Notes: a model not told the origin generated them from the sequence alone. Positions 36,406-45,855 are shown, counted from the stretch's first letter. The stretch is 64,000 nt of DNA from Fortiea contorta PCC 7126 (GCF_000332295.1 NZ_KB235930.1:4615895-4679894); one strand, 5' to 3'. Made by a program: numbers and translations.

Positions 36406-36618
36406 TCAACCACCACCGACAATCGTCACAACTTCTAAGCGATCGCCTGGTTGTAAATTTGTTTGAGTCCAAAATTGACGATGCAAAATCTCCCCATTAT
36501 ACTCGACCGCCACCAACCGGGGATTAAAACCCAATTGTTGCAATAAATCGGGTAAAAAAAGCGGAGATAAACAGGTTTGGGCTTCCCCATTTACCTGTAA
36601 TGTAATTTGCTCAGACAT
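36406..36618 (-). CDS. thiS: Sulfur carrier protein ThiS
   Basis: 70 aa. A beta-grasp protein with ITLQVNGEAQ at the start, VAVEYNGEILHRQFWTQTNL in the middle and the adenylated/thiocarboxylated C-terminal Gly-Gly in VVTIVGGG. One extra Gly follows the canonical GG (GGG), a small oddity. ThiS donates sulfur to ThiG for the thiazole ring of thiamine. It follows thiE on the minus strand with a 29-bp gap, so the two are probably one operon. Confidence 0.95.
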   Translation of the reverse strand: MSEQITLQVNGEAQTCLSPLFLPDLLQQLGFNPRLVAVEYNGEILHRQFWTQTNLQPGDRLEVVTIVGGG

Positions 36619-36647
36619 AAAGTTGTGCCTGTGAATTGGGAATTGAT

Positions 36648-37703
36648 TTAAGATGCTGGTTTGATCCGATTTAACTGCGATAAGAAATATTGCGTCACCA
36701 AAGTAGGCTGTTCTGCTTGCATGAGCGATCGCACTACCGCCACTCTCTGTGCACCAGCATCAATCACATCATTAACATTATTCGCATCTATACCGCCAAT
36801 TGCAAACCAGGGAATGGTACAGTTTTTCGCCGCATAGCTCACATATTCCAGTCCCGCAGCAGGTTTACCGGCTTTAGTGGGCGTTTCATATACTGGCCCC
36901 ACGCCAATATAATCAGCGCCCCCAGCAATAGCCCCTTGCATTTCTTCTGGATTTGTGGTAGAAACACCTATCAAGCGCTGAGAACCTAGTAACTGTCGGG
37001 CAATAGAAATGGGCAGATCTTGCTGTCCCAGATGTACCCCATCTGCATCTACCGCCAAAGCTAAATCCACACGGTCATTGACGATGAACAACGCACCGTA
37101 AGTGTGGCATAGCTGCCGTAGTTTGGTAGCATTTGCTAATCGCACCGTATCATCGCCGATTTTGTCCCGATATTGCAAAATCGTTAAACCGCCTTTAAGC
37201 GCAGCCTCAACAGTTGTTAACAAATTATCTGACACTGAGGTGACAAGATATAAACGCGATCGCCATAATAATTGATAGCGCTGATAGCCCATCAAATTAC
37301 TTTCTAGGGTATAAACTCGATAGCGCATCTGCTTAAACTCTTTACCCATATTTGGGTTGTGGAGTTTGCTGTATTCTTCCAGCACGCGCATTGCTTCTTC
37401 CACCCGACAAAAGTTAGCTTGCAACAGCGATTTAATTCCGGTACGCTGTTCTTCACCAGGGTGAGTTAAATCGGTGCCTGGATCACTTAGTGTATCTCGC
37501 GCCGCTCTCAACTCTGCGGTGTGCCACTGAGCCACCTCTTGTCGTAAGCGCTTGCATTCTCCAGCTAAATGCACGTTATTCAAACCAAAACGACACCATT
37601 CTTCAATAATTCGCAAGCCTTCACGAGCACGGTCTAAATTGGCGTCTAAAATGCGGTAAACAACTTGCTGTATCTGTAGAGTTTGGCTTTCAGGCTCACC
37701 CAT
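36648..37703 (-). CDS. thiE: Thiamine phosphate synthase (long cyanobacterial form)
   Basis: 351 aa if started at the ATG at 37701-37703 (MGEPESQTLQIQQVVYRILD); the open frame extends up to 39 codons further with in-frame ATG and TTG. The N-terminal domain (about 1-135, DANLDRAREGLRIIEEWCRF, RVEEAMRVLEEYSKL) is specific to the cyanobacterial form. The TIM-barrel ThiE domain follows with LTILQYRDKIGDD, FIVNDRVDLALAVDADGVHL, GQQDLP, GVSTTNPEE and YIGVGPVYETPTKAGKP. It joins HMP-PP and the thiazole phosphate to thiamine monophosphate. No TPP riboswitch is seen upstream. Confidence 0.93.
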   Translation of the reverse strand: MGEPESQTLQIQQVVYRILDANLDRAREGLRIIEEWCRFGLNNVHLAGECKRLRQEVAQWHTAELRAARDTLSDPGTDLTHPGEEQRTGIKSLLQANFCRVEEAMRVLEEYSKLHNPNMGKEFKQMRYRVYTLESNLMGYQRYQLLWRSRLYLVTSVSDNLLTTVEAALKGGLTILQYRDKIGDDTVRLANATKLRQLCHTYGALFIVNDRVDLALAVDADGVHLGQQDLPISIARQLLGSQRLIGVSTTNPEEMQGAIAGGADYIGVGPVYETPTKAGKPAAGLEYVSYAAKNCTIPWFAIGGIDANNVNDVIDAGAQRVAVVRSLMQAEQPTLVTQYFLSQLNRIKPAS

Positions 37704-38118
37704 TACCACAACCCCATTAGTGCTTTCATCGTAGCAGCCAGCCTCTTTCATATACGCAATTTTATTCGCATCATTGATTTTTGATCGAGTAGTTGAGATT
37801 GGGGACACAATACTAGTCAATTGATTGGGAATTTTGGATTGGAGATTTTCGCTTGGTTCCGCTTAAGTGCGGGCGGAGCATCAACCAAATCATCTCAAAT
37901 CTAGAATCTAAAATCTCAAATTGACACTCTCAAAAGTTAAAAGTGCTAAGTATATTTTCTTATTTTTAGCCTCTAACTCCTGATTCTTAGCATCCGCTCC
38001 CTCATTAATTACTTTGTATTAAAAATAGCCAATTAGTCAATATGTTGAGTAACATTATCGACATATCAGTGTTTGAGATTATCAGGATTTACTACTGCTT
38101 CTAAGGAGTGTTGTAAAG

Positions 38119-39897
38119 TTGATTCCCCCTATTGTGTTTCCTAATCACCGTCAGGCATCTGTCCTGCCAGTAGGGCTGACTACCGAGAGCGAAAAACCAA
38201 ATTTTTGCTCTGAGCTAGCCCAGTTTTCAGTTTTTCGTTCTTCAGTATTGTTTTTTACTGCTAGTTTGGGAGTAGCTAGTGTGGCATCCCTGGGCATCAG
38301 CTGGGATAAAGCTGTTGCTCAAATGTCACCTACCCTCGATCAAAAACCTTTGGGTGATAGAACAATTTCTCAGGTTAATGTACTATTTGTCAACCCAAGT
38401 GTCGGAGATGACACACGGGGTAATGGTAGTGAGCAAACTCCTGTGAAAACAATCACTCAAGCCTTGCGATTAGCCACCGCCAAAACAGTAATTATGCTTT
38501 CTCCAGGCACTTACAGTGTTCAAACTGGAGAAGTATTCCCCCTCATTCTCAAAGCTGGTGTTTCCATTCAAGGCGATGTCGGCAATCAAGGCAAAGGTAT
38601 TAATATTCGAGGTGGTGGCGATTACCTCAGCCGCAGCTTTGGCAATCAAAATGTCGCCATTGTCGGCGTTCATCAAGCCAAGCTGAGTGGAGTCACCATT
38701 ACTAACTCTAATCCCCGTGGTTACGGTTTATGGATTGAATCGAGCAATTTAGAAGTCACCGCTAATACATTTACCGACAATACCCAAGATGGCGTTTCCA
38801 TCACAGGCAATGCTGCACCGACTATCCGCCAAAATTATTTTTATCGCAATGGTGCTAATGGCATCACTATCGGCGGCAATTCTTCAGCCCAAGTGCGGGA
38901 AAATATTTTTCAGGAAACAGGCTTTGGCATTAACATTACGCAAAATGCCGCCCCTATCATAGTCGGTAATCAAATTAAGTCTAACAGATCCGGGATTGTG
39001 GTACAGTCCCAGGCGCGCCCAATTCTACGCAGTAACTTAATTCAGGGTAGCAAAGAAGATGGTGTAGTAGCGATCGCTCAAGCCCAACCCGATTTAGGCA
39101 CCGCCACTGAACCCGGCGGTAATCAATTTCAAGGCAATGGACGCTACGACATCAACGCCAGCGCCGCCAAGCAGGTGATTACGGCTGCTGGTAATACCAT
39201 CGCCAACAATCGCATCGCCGGCAAAGTAGAGCTGAGGGCGTCAGCTAGCCTTGTAGCCAGAAATCCTCTGCCTCTACCTAATCCCACCCTACAACAAATC
39301 CCCGTGAATGGAGAAATAGTTTTCTCTGCTCCCGGAATCGCCGAAACCGCTAATAACACAAAACCAACTGCTGCATCACGTCCTCTACCCAGTGCAGTTG
39401 CGGGGTTTCCTACTCCCAACCTGCCTCAATTAAATTATGTACAAATTGATACTAAATCAATTGAGTATACCCCACCATCTCCAGCACAACCGCCACTCCC
39501 CAGGCTAGCAGCTAATTCTGTCAACAATTCCCCGCGACAATTACCCCCAGTCGCCACGTCTGTTTTGCCTGTACCCAGTTCTCAAATCCCTATGGGTAAC
39601 ACGCGCAACATGGAAAAGCTACCAGTAACTGAAACTTATTCTCCCAGGTCATACGGTGGTGCATTACCTAATACCACCCCATCTCGAACGGATGTCCGTT
39701 ACCGTGTCTTAGTGGATGTAGCCACCGAAAGGGATCAAGAATTAGTGCGGTATCTTGTTCCTGGTGCATTTTCCACAGTTTCACGGGGTCGCAGCGTCAT
39801 GCAAGCCGGCGTCTTTAGTAATCAATATAACGCCGACGGCATGATGAGAACTCTCAACAGCAATGGTTTAAAAGCCATCATTGAGTTGTTAAACTAA
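38119..39897 (+). CDS. DUF1565 right-handed beta-helix protein, secreted
   Basis: 592 aa from a TTG at 38119, preceded by AAGGAG at 38103-38108; no better in-frame ATG exists before the signal segment. The signal-like stretch (VLFFTASLGVASVASLG, about 55-71) is followed by the DUF1565 N-terminal module LFVNPSVGDDTRGNGSEQTP, VKTITQALRLATAKTVIMLS and PGTYSVQTGEVFPL. Parallel beta-helix repeats span about 170-370 (NTFTDNTQDGVSITG, QNYFYRNGANGITIG). A Pro-rich linker follows, and then a C-terminal domain resembling SPOR (YRVLVDVATERD...GLKAIIELLN). A paralog is at 61740. Expected outside the cell or in the envelope. Confidence 0.87.
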   Translation: MIPPIVFPNHRQASVLPVGLTTESEKPNFCSELAQFSVFRSSVLFFTASLGVASVASLGISWDKAVAQMSPTLDQKPLGDRTISQVNVLFVNPSVGDDTRGNGSEQTPVKTITQALRLATAKTVIMLSPGTYSVQTGEVFPLILKAGVSIQGDVGNQGKGINIRGGGDYLSRSFGNQNVAIVGVHQAKLSGVTITNSNPRGYGLWIESSNLEVTANTFTDNTQDGVSITGNAAPTIRQNYFYRNGANGITIGGNSSAQVRENIFQETGFGINITQNAAPIIVGNQIKSNRSGIVVQSQARPILRSNLIQGSKEDGVVAIAQAQPDLGTATEPGGNQFQGNGRYDINASAAKQVITAAGNTIANNRIAGKVELRASASLVARNPLPLPNPTLQQIPVNGEIVFSAPGIAETANNTKPTAASRPLPSAVAGFPTPNLPQLNYVQIDTKSIEYTPPSPAQPPLPRLAANSVNNSPRQLPPVATSVLPVPSSQIPMGNTRNMEKLPVTETYSPRSYGGALPNTTPSRTDVRYRVLVDVATERDQELVRYLVPGAFSTVSRGRSVMQAGVFSNQYNADGMMRTLNSNGLKAIIELLN

Positions 39898-40577
39898 GCC
39901 GCTGGTGCAAAAGCCCCTGGTGGAATCGGCACAAGCTGGGGAGTTGATAAGCAAATTCCTTGTCTGTACCACACACCTTCCACCTCGAAGGCCTCAAATT
40001 GAGTTGTGAGAATTGCCCAAGCTCGCTCGTTGAGTCCCGCTGCGTAAGTCCAAGTGAAGCGTCGGTGATGTTTAAGGCGTTGTTCTAGTCGCGCTAAATC
40101 TTCGGGTAGCCAAAATTGGGTAATCACTCTTTGAGTCGCCACCCCAGGCGGCGTTTGCAACATATTCGCCATGGGTTGGTTAACAATGATTTGCTGACGG
40201 CTATCTTGTCTGACGATACTTACCGGCAGGTCATTTTCAGCGGCTGCGACCATTCGGTATAACAACTGTGATGGTACATGCAACTGAGAGCAGAAAACTG
40301 CACCGCCAGAATGTAAAATGCTTTCAGCAGTTTCTGACGCTAGAGGCGCGGCTGGGGATGCCATCCAACCATAAAACTCGATGGGTTGCTTACAGCCTCG
40401 CCATTTTATCCGCACCGTCCCATTTAGTTTTGCGGCTGTTTCCATGAGAGCATCACCGTAACTTTGGGCAAGATAAGTTGCATGTCGCTTTGTAGGCGCA
40501 AAAATTGCCACTCCTTCATAGGACATTTTATAGTTCCAGCCCGGTAAGTTGAGAATTCTAAGAATACTCACACTCAT
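39894..40577 (-). CDS. Hypothetical protein with PAS-like C-terminal region
   Basis: 227 aa. Its start lies inside the upstream gene (20-bp overlap), so coupled translation is likely, although an ATG at 40526 (MSYEGVAIFAPTKRHATYLA) is an alternative. The N-terminal half has AIFAPTKRHATYLAQSYGD and IKWRGCKQPIEFYGWMAS. The C-terminal half (about 110-210) looks PAS-like: LPVSIVRQDSRQQIIVNQPM, then FTWTYAAGLNERAWAIL and a final FEVEGVWYRQGICLSTP. It converges with the DUF1565 gene with a 4-bp overlap. Function unknown; a sensory partner of the adjacent DNA-binding protein is an inference. Confidence 0.65.
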   Translation of the reverse strand: MSVSILRILNLPGWNYKMSYEGVAIFAPTKRHATYLAQSYGDALMETAAKLNGTVRIKWRGCKQPIEFYGWMASPAAPLASETAESILHSGGAVFCSQLHVPSQLLYRMVAAAENDLPVSIVRQDSRQQIIVNQPMANMLQTPPGVATQRVITQFWLPEDLARLEQRLKHHRRFTWTYAAGLNERAWAILTTQFEAFEVEGVWYRQGICLSTPQLVPIPPGAFAPAA

Positions 40578-41013
40578 CTTCTTTTACACCTCCAGCATCT
40601 CTATATACTTTTACACTCTGAGACTGCTGATAGACAGAAAGCTTAAAAGTTTCTTGCCAAATTATTTTCCGCTCCTCCTCTGGGATAGCTAAAGCGGATG
40701 TGATGATGGCAAAGTCTCCTGGTGTTGGTAGCACTTCTCCTTTGGCTAGGGCTGGTAAATTTTTGACTCCGCAGCGCTTGAGTTTTGGCATGTGAGCTCG
40801 CACCACGTCAGCGATGGTTTTTGGGGGAGCTGGTTCAGGGGTGGAAGTGTCAGCACCAGTTTTTTTTCCTATCCACTCCCGGATCAAATCTTCGAGCGCG
40901 TCACTTTGGGATATTCCCTCACGGGCACAGATGCTTTTGAACTCTAAGGCCAGATTTACTGGAATATAGCCGCTGACTTGTTTGTAGTCATCAGAACGCC
41001 TTCTGTCGGTCAT
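40558..41013 (-). CDS. Ribbon-helix-helix/CopG-like DNA-binding protein
   Basis: 151 aa. The N-terminal 50 residues fit a ribbon-helix-helix: YKQVSGYIPVNLALEFKSIC and AREGISQSDALEDLIREWIG. A Pro/Thr linker follows, then a helical region that may bind a partner (IADVVRAHMPKLKRCGVKNL, LPTPGDFAIITSALAIPEEE). The gene end overlaps the start of the PAS-like gene by 20 bp, so the two proteins are probably made together. It could repress the pair or act in partitioning. A strong inverted repeat AGCTAGCT lies upstream near 41187-41214. Confidence 0.68.
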   Translation of the reverse strand: MTDRRRSDDYKQVSGYIPVNLALEFKSICAREGISQSDALEDLIREWIGKKTGADTSTPEPAPPKTIADVVRAHMPKLKRCGVKNLPALAKGEVLPTPGDFAIITSALAIPEEERKIIWQETFKLSVYQQSQSVKVYRDAGGVKEDECEYS

Positions 41014-41552
41014 ATATTGGTTTACTTCAAATCTTGCTTGTCCTATTGTCTCTCATGAAGTCGAAAAAGCAAGACATTTTTTTTAGTCATTTTTAAATGA
41101 CATGTTGACAATAATAAATGACAAAGCTATTATTTAGATACAGAGCAAAATTTCGGCTGAAGAAAAAAAGGCAGAACACCCTAACAGCTAGCTGTTCACT
41201 CCTATAGCTAGCTTTTAACTTCAAGTAAGGAATCCGAGGGTTTTTTGCCCCTCTTTTATTCAGTATACTCGCTCCCACCTATTAAGCAACACTAAACAAG
41301 TTGATTAGAGTCGCTAATTTAATGTTACACAAATCACAGAGAAATCTTGAAGTTGTATTAGAATAGTTTTCACGAAAATTTGCAGTTGATAAATCGGTTT
41401 AGTTCGCACTCCATGACAATTCGCCAAAGCCAAGAGACACAACGAAAGAGAAATTTAGTCAGTTACCTTGTTTTGGTATTCACCGCAGCGGAATCAGGTA
41501 AAACTAATTTCTAAAGTTGGAAACAATTCCCAGTATTGATAGGTTTATCAAG
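41014..41552. other. Intergenic region with an AGCTAGCT inverted repeat
   Basis: CAGCTAGCTGTT at 41185-41196 and TAGCTAGCTTTT at 41204-41215 lie close together upstream of the ribbon-helix-helix gene; they could be operator half-sites or fold on themselves. A tract of T bases (41077-41085) is also present. No gene is seen in the remaining AT-rich stretch. Confidence 0.45.
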
Positions 41553-41867
41553 ATGACCCAGTTAACATTTGACCAGTTTGTCCATCCTCTATCTGAATTT
41601 CCGAATGTAGTCAGTCTCAACGGTGCAGAGGAGCCAATGTTAGATATGTACACAATGGCAAGCATGATACTTTATTCAGCTTGTGCAAATAACAATCTGG
41701 GAGCTAGAGAGAATACTTTAGAAGCATTGGCGAATAACGGGGGACTTGTAGATGTTAACTCGTTGTTTGAGCGTTGTCAGATGGGCGATAGAGGCGCAAT
41801 TTTACAAACAATCACTCTCATCGTTTCTAGTTTAGAAACAAAAATCGAGCACCTGAAATTGGCTTGA
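41553..41867 (+). CDS. Hypothetical protein
   Basis: 104 aa from ATG 41553 (MTQLTFDQFVHPLSEFPNVV); a TTG start 12 codons upstream is less likely. The protein is small, soluble and mildly acidic, with a helical look (MYTMASMILYSACANNNLGA, ALANNGGLVDVNSLFERCQM, LQTITLIVSSLETKIEHLKL). No family is recognised. A good hairpin terminator follows it at 41946, which supports transcription in this direction. Confidence 0.58.
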   Translation: MTQLTFDQFVHPLSEFPNVVSLNGAEEPMLDMYTMASMILYSACANNNLGARENTLEALANNGGLVDVNSLFERCQMGDRGAILQTITLIVSSLETKIEHLKLA

Positions 41868-41945
41868 AGGTGTTGGAAATTAGAGACGAAGATAGTGAGT
41901 TTATGTTTATGTAGTTTCTTGCACACGTGGGAATTTCTTAAATTG

Positions 41946-41999
41946 AACCACAGATAAACAAAGATAAGATATTTATCTGTGTTTATCCGTGGTTTTTTT
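41946..41999 (+). terminator. Rho-independent terminator
   Basis: AACCACAGATAAACA pairs with TGTTTATCCGTGGTT (one G-U pair) around a loop that can itself fold, followed by TTTTTT. It serves the plus-strand gene at 41553 and abuts the end of the polysaccharide deacetylase gene. Confidence 0.8.
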
Positions 42000-42839
42000 C
42001 TATTTTTGCATTGCTAATAGTTCGGGAACAGTCACAAATCGGTAGCCTTGCTGCTTGAGTTTGCTGATAATTTGTGGTAAAGCTTGTACAGTCCGACGGC
42101 GATCGCCACCACCATCGTGCATTAAGACAATAGATCCTGGTTTGGCATCTCTGAGAACATTTTTAACAAATACTTGCGGTTTAGCACGGGGATCAGTGTC
42201 AGCGGAAGTCTGCGACCACATAACTACAGCGTATTTCTGACTTTTAGCATAGGTGGCTAGTCCGTTATTTAAAACACCTCCTGGTGGACGGAAGAGAGTT
42301 GTTTGCACTCCAGTGGTACTTTGGATGAGTTGGGCTGTGCGTTCAATTTCGCTCTGGGCTGTGGCGGGATTCATTTGCTGATACCAGTGATGCCATGTAT
42401 GATTACCAATGGCGTGTCCTTCGGCGACAACTCTTTTGGCGATATCAGGATTGGCTTGTAGAGCTTGTCCTACCCAAAAAAAAGTTGCTTTCACATCATT
42501 TTGCTTGAGGATATCTAGCATTTGGGTGGTGGTGTTGGGCCAAGGGCCATCATCTATAGTCAAAGCAATGACTTTCTCTTGATTAGTGGGTTCTACTCGA
42601 TAAACTATTTTTCTCTGAAATTTAGTAGGGGGGATGAAGGCGAGATTTTTGACTGTGGTGGGCGCTAAGAGTGGCGCAACTGTGGCTTGGGGTTGGTTGA
42701 TTGGTTGATGATGGTTTAATTGTGGGGACGCATCAGGAGCCAAACTACAAGCTGTTACAGAACAGGCGATCGCTACTATACCAATTATTCTTTGTCGCTC
42801 TTCGTGATTGTCTACCACATTCGATTTCCCAAAACTCAC
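42000..42839 (-). CDS. Polysaccharide deacetylase (NodB/CE4 family), probable lipoprotein
   Basis: 279 aa. The N-terminal segment IVAIACSVTACSLAPD contains a lipobox-like VTAC, suggesting a lipid-anchored envelope protein, although a stretch of about 15 charged residues precedes it. CE4 motifs are complete: IALTIDDGPWPNTTTQMLDI (motif 1, catalytic Asp and metal Asp), EGHAIGNHTWHHW (motif 2, metal His), LFRPPGGVLNN (motif 3) and SIVLMHDGGGDRRRTV (motif 5). It removes acetyl groups from peptidoglycan or another N-acetylated polysaccharide. The substrate is not visible. Confidence 0.92.
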   Translation of the reverse strand: MSFGKSNVVDNHEERQRIIGIVAIACSVTACSLAPDASPQLNHHQPINQPQATVAPLLAPTTVKNLAFIPPTKFQRKIVYRVEPTNQEKVIALTIDDGPWPNTTTQMLDILKQNDVKATFFWVGQALQANPDIAKRVVAEGHAIGNHTWHHWYQQMNPATAQSEIERTAQLIQSTTGVQTTLFRPPGGVLNNGLATYAKSQKYAVVMWSQTSADTDPRAKPQVFVKNVLRDAKPGSIVLMHDGGGDRRRTVQALPQIISKLKQQGYRFVTVPELLAMQK

Positions 42840-43016
42840 ACGATCATAAACTGTGGTGTCAATTTTGAGAGAGTTTCACAGATGGAAAATCAAGCACACA
42901 TTAGGTTTTTGAGGCATTTTTTTAATCTTTCCCTCATCCCCTTGACAGTTTTTGTATTATGTATGTAATATGTCCGTAACAAAGGAAAATGCAAAGCTGA
43001 ATCAGGGTGAATAGCC

Positions 43017-43211
43017 ATGTTTTACATACAAATAGTTGATCGACGCTGGGAGAAGCCAGAGTCATCGGTGAATAGAGTCCCTCCTATTCCCCAACCATTG
43101 GAAATAGAAGCACAGACCAAAAAAAGTCTGCAACTAGCAAAAGCAAAAACCACAGATTACATCCGTAATATACAGCAGGTTTATTACTTAGAACGTCGGT
43201 CATTTTCCTGA
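43017..43211 (+). CDS. Small hypothetical protein
   Basis: 64 aa from ATG 43017 with an AGGGTG-like ribosome site 12 bp upstream. It is basic, with VDRRWEKPESSVNRVPPIPQ and KTTDYIRNIQQVYYLERRSF. No family is recognised. The codon pattern looks plausible but the size makes this uncertain. Confidence 0.45.
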   Translation: MFYIQIVDRRWEKPESSVNRVPPIPQPLEIEAQTKKSLQLAKAKTTDYIRNIQQVYYLERRSFS

Positions 43212-43687
43212 TATTTGATAGCAGTTAAGTTAAATATAAATATTCTCAACATTGTCAGTTCATCCCTTAGCTGATTGTAGATACTTTGCATAGCCGCATC
43301 TTGACAATCGTTTCAGGTCATACATGATTAATTGTGAAATGATGGTGTTGATCTATCTAGGGAATGATTTTCTGAAAATACGCCATAATTAAAACTTCAT
43401 TCTCCAGGTCGATTCGCAGACGATTGATTTCCCAGTAAAAATAGCCTAGATGAACATTGAATAGATCAACAAACCTCCAGGTTGAAATCAGAATAGAAGC
43501 GTTAATGTTTTCATTGTGTTGACGCCAAATTGGAAAGAGAGGATTGTTGACAGTCCTCTATATTCTCTGATTAAGAGCTTACTGAAGGAAGTAGACCTTG
43601 ATGATTTGAACATTCAAATATATTAAGTCAAGGTGCATCTGTCTTTTCAATGTTCTACGTTGTTGATGCTGTTATCGAGGATTTCAC
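43212..43687. other. AT-rich intergenic region, likely upstream control of the stress gene
   Basis: No ORF or known RNA is seen. It presumably contains the promoter of the Lti-like gene. A short TTGACAGTCCTC-like sequence lies near 43547, but its use as a promoter element is unproven. Confidence 0.35.
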
Positions 43688-44047
43688 ATGAAAGTTAGTT
43701 TTTTTGTTCTTAATGTTTTACGTCCAGTACGGTTTCTAATCGTAGCTTTTACCTGCGCGTTGCTATTTTTATCTAGTGGGCTTCCTGCTTTTGCAATTGA
43801 TAGCTACCAAAGCGATCCTACAGAAGCTACTACACAGCTTTTAGAAATTCAACGCAAGACTGATGAAGTAGCTAAATCAGCACCTCCAGGCTTGGAAGAA
43901 GTCCAAAGAGAATCTAATAAAGGACTGAATGAAGTTCAAGGAGATGCTGACATTAATAAACAGAAGCGTCCTGAAAATTCCCAAAGTGCGACTTCAGTTG
44001 AAGAAAACGTGAAAAACTTTTTGGAAAAAGTGACAGGTAACAAGTAA
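43688..44047 (+). CDS. Secreted low-temperature-induced (Lti)-like protein
   Basis: 119 aa. A signal peptide (VLRPVRFLIVAFTCALLFLS, cleavage near PAFAID) is followed by a hydrophilic mature part rich in Glu, Lys and Gln: SDPTEATTQLLEIQRKTDEV, LEEVQRESNKGLNEVQGDAD and a C-terminal SVEENVKNFLEKVTGNK. This resembles the Lti proteins described from Anabaena, which are induced by cold and osmotic stress. The assignment rests on overall pattern, so I leave the symbol empty. It opens a cluster of stress-type genes. Confidence 0.62.
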   Translation: MKVSFFVLNVLRPVRFLIVAFTCALLFLSSGLPAFAIDSYQSDPTEATTQLLEIQRKTDEVAKSAPPGLEEVQRESNKGLNEVQGDADINKQKRPENSQSATSVEENVKNFLEKVTGNK

Positions 44048-44098
44048 GGCGCAATTACTGTTATCTACTTAAGCTAAAAATCTTTTAAATCAAACCCA

Positions 44099-44130
44099 AG
44101 ATGAGCACGGAGCAATATCTGTGCTCATCT
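44099..44130 (+). terminator. Hairpin after the Lti-like gene
   Basis: AGATGAGCAC pairs with GTGCTCATCT, a perfect 10-bp stem with a 12-nt loop, 52 bp after the stop codon. No long T tract follows, so termination is probable but not certain. Confidence 0.6.
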
Positions 44131-44313
44131 GTATATCTGTTGTTCTTGAATAAAAAAGCAGAATAAATTGTTGATAAACAAGTATCCGTGAGGAGAACAA
44201 CTTAATTAGTCTAAATATATATTATTATACCTCGACTATCTTTCCTTTGACTGATGTTAATACATTGCTGAATTTGGGAACTTATAGATAAGTTCGCTTA
44301 GGGATGGAAAATA

Positions 44314-44853
44314 ATGCCTAGAATCAATATTGGTTTGTCAGAAGAACAGCGCCAAGGTGTAATTAATCTTTTGAATCAAGATTTAGCAGATTCTTATCTG
44401 TTGTTAGTGAAAACTAAAAAATATCACTGGGATGTAGTCGGTCCTCAGTTTCGCTCTCTACATCAACTTTGGGAAGAACACTACGAACAACTGACGGAGA
44501 ATATTGATGCTATAGCCGAAAGAGTTCGTGCTTTAGGCGGTTATCCTGTTGGTACTTTGGAAGGGTTTCTCAAAATTGCTACCTTAAAAGAACATGCTGG
44601 AAAAGTTCCTTCAGCAACAGGTATGGTGGCTCGACTAGTAGAAGATCACGAGCAGATTATTAGAAATTTAAGGGAGCATATTGATCATTCCAGTGAAGAG
44701 TTTCATGATGAAGGAACTGCTGATTTTTTAACTGGATTAATGGAAGAACATGAAGAAATGGCTTGGATGCTGCGCTCATTTATTGAGGGAGAGGCTATAG
44801 AACCAGACGGTAAACAACCTGCTGCAGAAACTCAAACTCCTGTGGGTGTGTAG
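44314..44853 (+). CDS. Dps family DNA-protection ferritin
   Basis: 179 aa. The four-helix bundle with the inter-subunit ferroxidase site is evident: KKYHWDVVGPQFRSLHQLWE (His in HW and LH), then EHYEQLTENIDAIAERVRAL (Asp and Glu of DxIAER), GGYPVGTLEGFLK, and LREHIDHSSEEFHDEGTADF. Dps proteins form 12-mers that store iron and detoxify peroxide. Cyanobacteria have several Dps paralogs with different metal sites. The C-terminal 15 residues are a Pro/Glu/Thr tail. It has its own start after a 266-bp gap. Confidence 0.93.
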   Translation: MPRINIGLSEEQRQGVINLLNQDLADSYLLLVKTKKYHWDVVGPQFRSLHQLWEEHYEQLTENIDAIAERVRALGGYPVGTLEGFLKIATLKEHAGKVPSATGMVARLVEDHEQIIRNLREHIDHSSEEFHDEGTADFLTGLMEEHEEMAWMLRSFIEGEAIEPDGKQPAAETQTPVGV

Positions 44854-45069
44854 TACAAAAAGGCTGAAGTATAAAGTATGAAACCAATAAACTTGTATAT
44901 TCAGCCTTTAATAGATTTGTAACTGGTGCGTTATTTACGCCGTAGCGTACTAGTCAGATTACCTCAGCAATTAATTGATTTAAAAACGGCAGTTTGTGGG
45001 TAGAAAAATCTTTCTGCATCTGCCTTTTTAGCTCGCGTTTACAAGCAGTAATATATAGGAAGTGTGCAA

Positions 45070-45837
45070 ATGCCAGAAGTATATCAAGCGGAACGGACTA
45101 TCTCTGTAGTATTTAAAGAACAAAAGCAAATTGACGATGTAATTCGCCGTTTATTAGACCGGGGCGTACCCAGAGATAATATTTCAGTTTTGGGTAGAAA
45201 CTTTCAATCAGAAACTCGAATTGCCGGATTTATTACTAAAAAAGATGTAATTTTGGGAGGATTAAAATCAGGAGCGATTTTTGGTTCCTTGTTTGGTTCC
45301 TTCCTCAGTTTGCTCACAGGGGTGGGTGTATTATTTATTCCTTTCCTCGGCCCTATTGTGGCCGCAGGCCCAATCAGCGCAGTGCTGCTGGGAGCAGCGA
45401 GTGGCGCGATCGCAGGTAGTGCGGGCGCAGGTTTAGTATCAGCTTTGACTACTCTGGGTATGCCGGAAGATAAAGCAGCAGTATACCAAACTCGGTTACA
45501 AGCTGGTGAATTTTTATTAATGGCAGAAGTTCCTAGCGATCGCGCTGGCGAATTTCAACTATTGTTAGAAAGTGCGGGCGGTGAAGAAATTCACACCACT
45601 GAAACTACTCTGGCTCGTCCTTGTTCTGGCCCTTGCAATAGTGCAAATGATTTGTCTCCAGAGGTTCGCGCTCATCTCTCACCAGAAGCGCAACGCACAT
45701 TTATTGAGCGTTATAACAGCGTGTTGAACGAGACAAGCGATGAGTTTACTGCAGAACAAAGAGCATGGGAAGCAGTGCGTCAACAATTTGATGAAGACGA
45801 AAATGGTGTCTGGTCAAAAGCCAAAGTCGGTGTTTGA
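45070..45837 (+). CDS. Glycine-zipper membrane protein fused to a ChaB-like domain
   Basis: 255 aa from ATG 45070 ([20 protein letters not shown]); a GTG two codons upstream is also possible. Residues about 1-55 resemble a general-stress (GSP17M-like) alpha/beta module ([20 protein letters not shown]). About 65-135 are a Gly/Ala-rich membrane stretch ([40 protein letters not shown]). The C-terminal 60 residues match ChaB ([40 protein letters not shown]). The combination suggests a stress-responsive envelope protein. It sits between Dps and the TIGR02587/02588 pair. Confidence 0.8.
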   Translation: MPEVYQAERTISVVFKEQKQIDDVIRRLLDRGVPRDNISVLGRNFQSETRIAGFITKKDVILGGLKSGAIFGSLFGSFLSLLTGVGVLFIPFLGPIVAAGPISAVLLGAASGAIAGSAGAGLVSALTTLGMPEDKAAVYQTRLQAGEFLLMAEVPSDRAGEFQLLLESAGGEEIHTTETTLARPCSGPCNSANDLSPEVRAHLSPEAQRTFIERYNSVLNETSDEFTAEQRAWEAVRQQFDEDENGVWSKAKVGV

Positions 45838-45855
45838 TACTAAATAAATTAGATA

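Noticed and set aside
37821-38118. TPP riboswitch upstream of thiE
   Set aside because: I searched for the CTGAGA and related conserved bases and did not find them.
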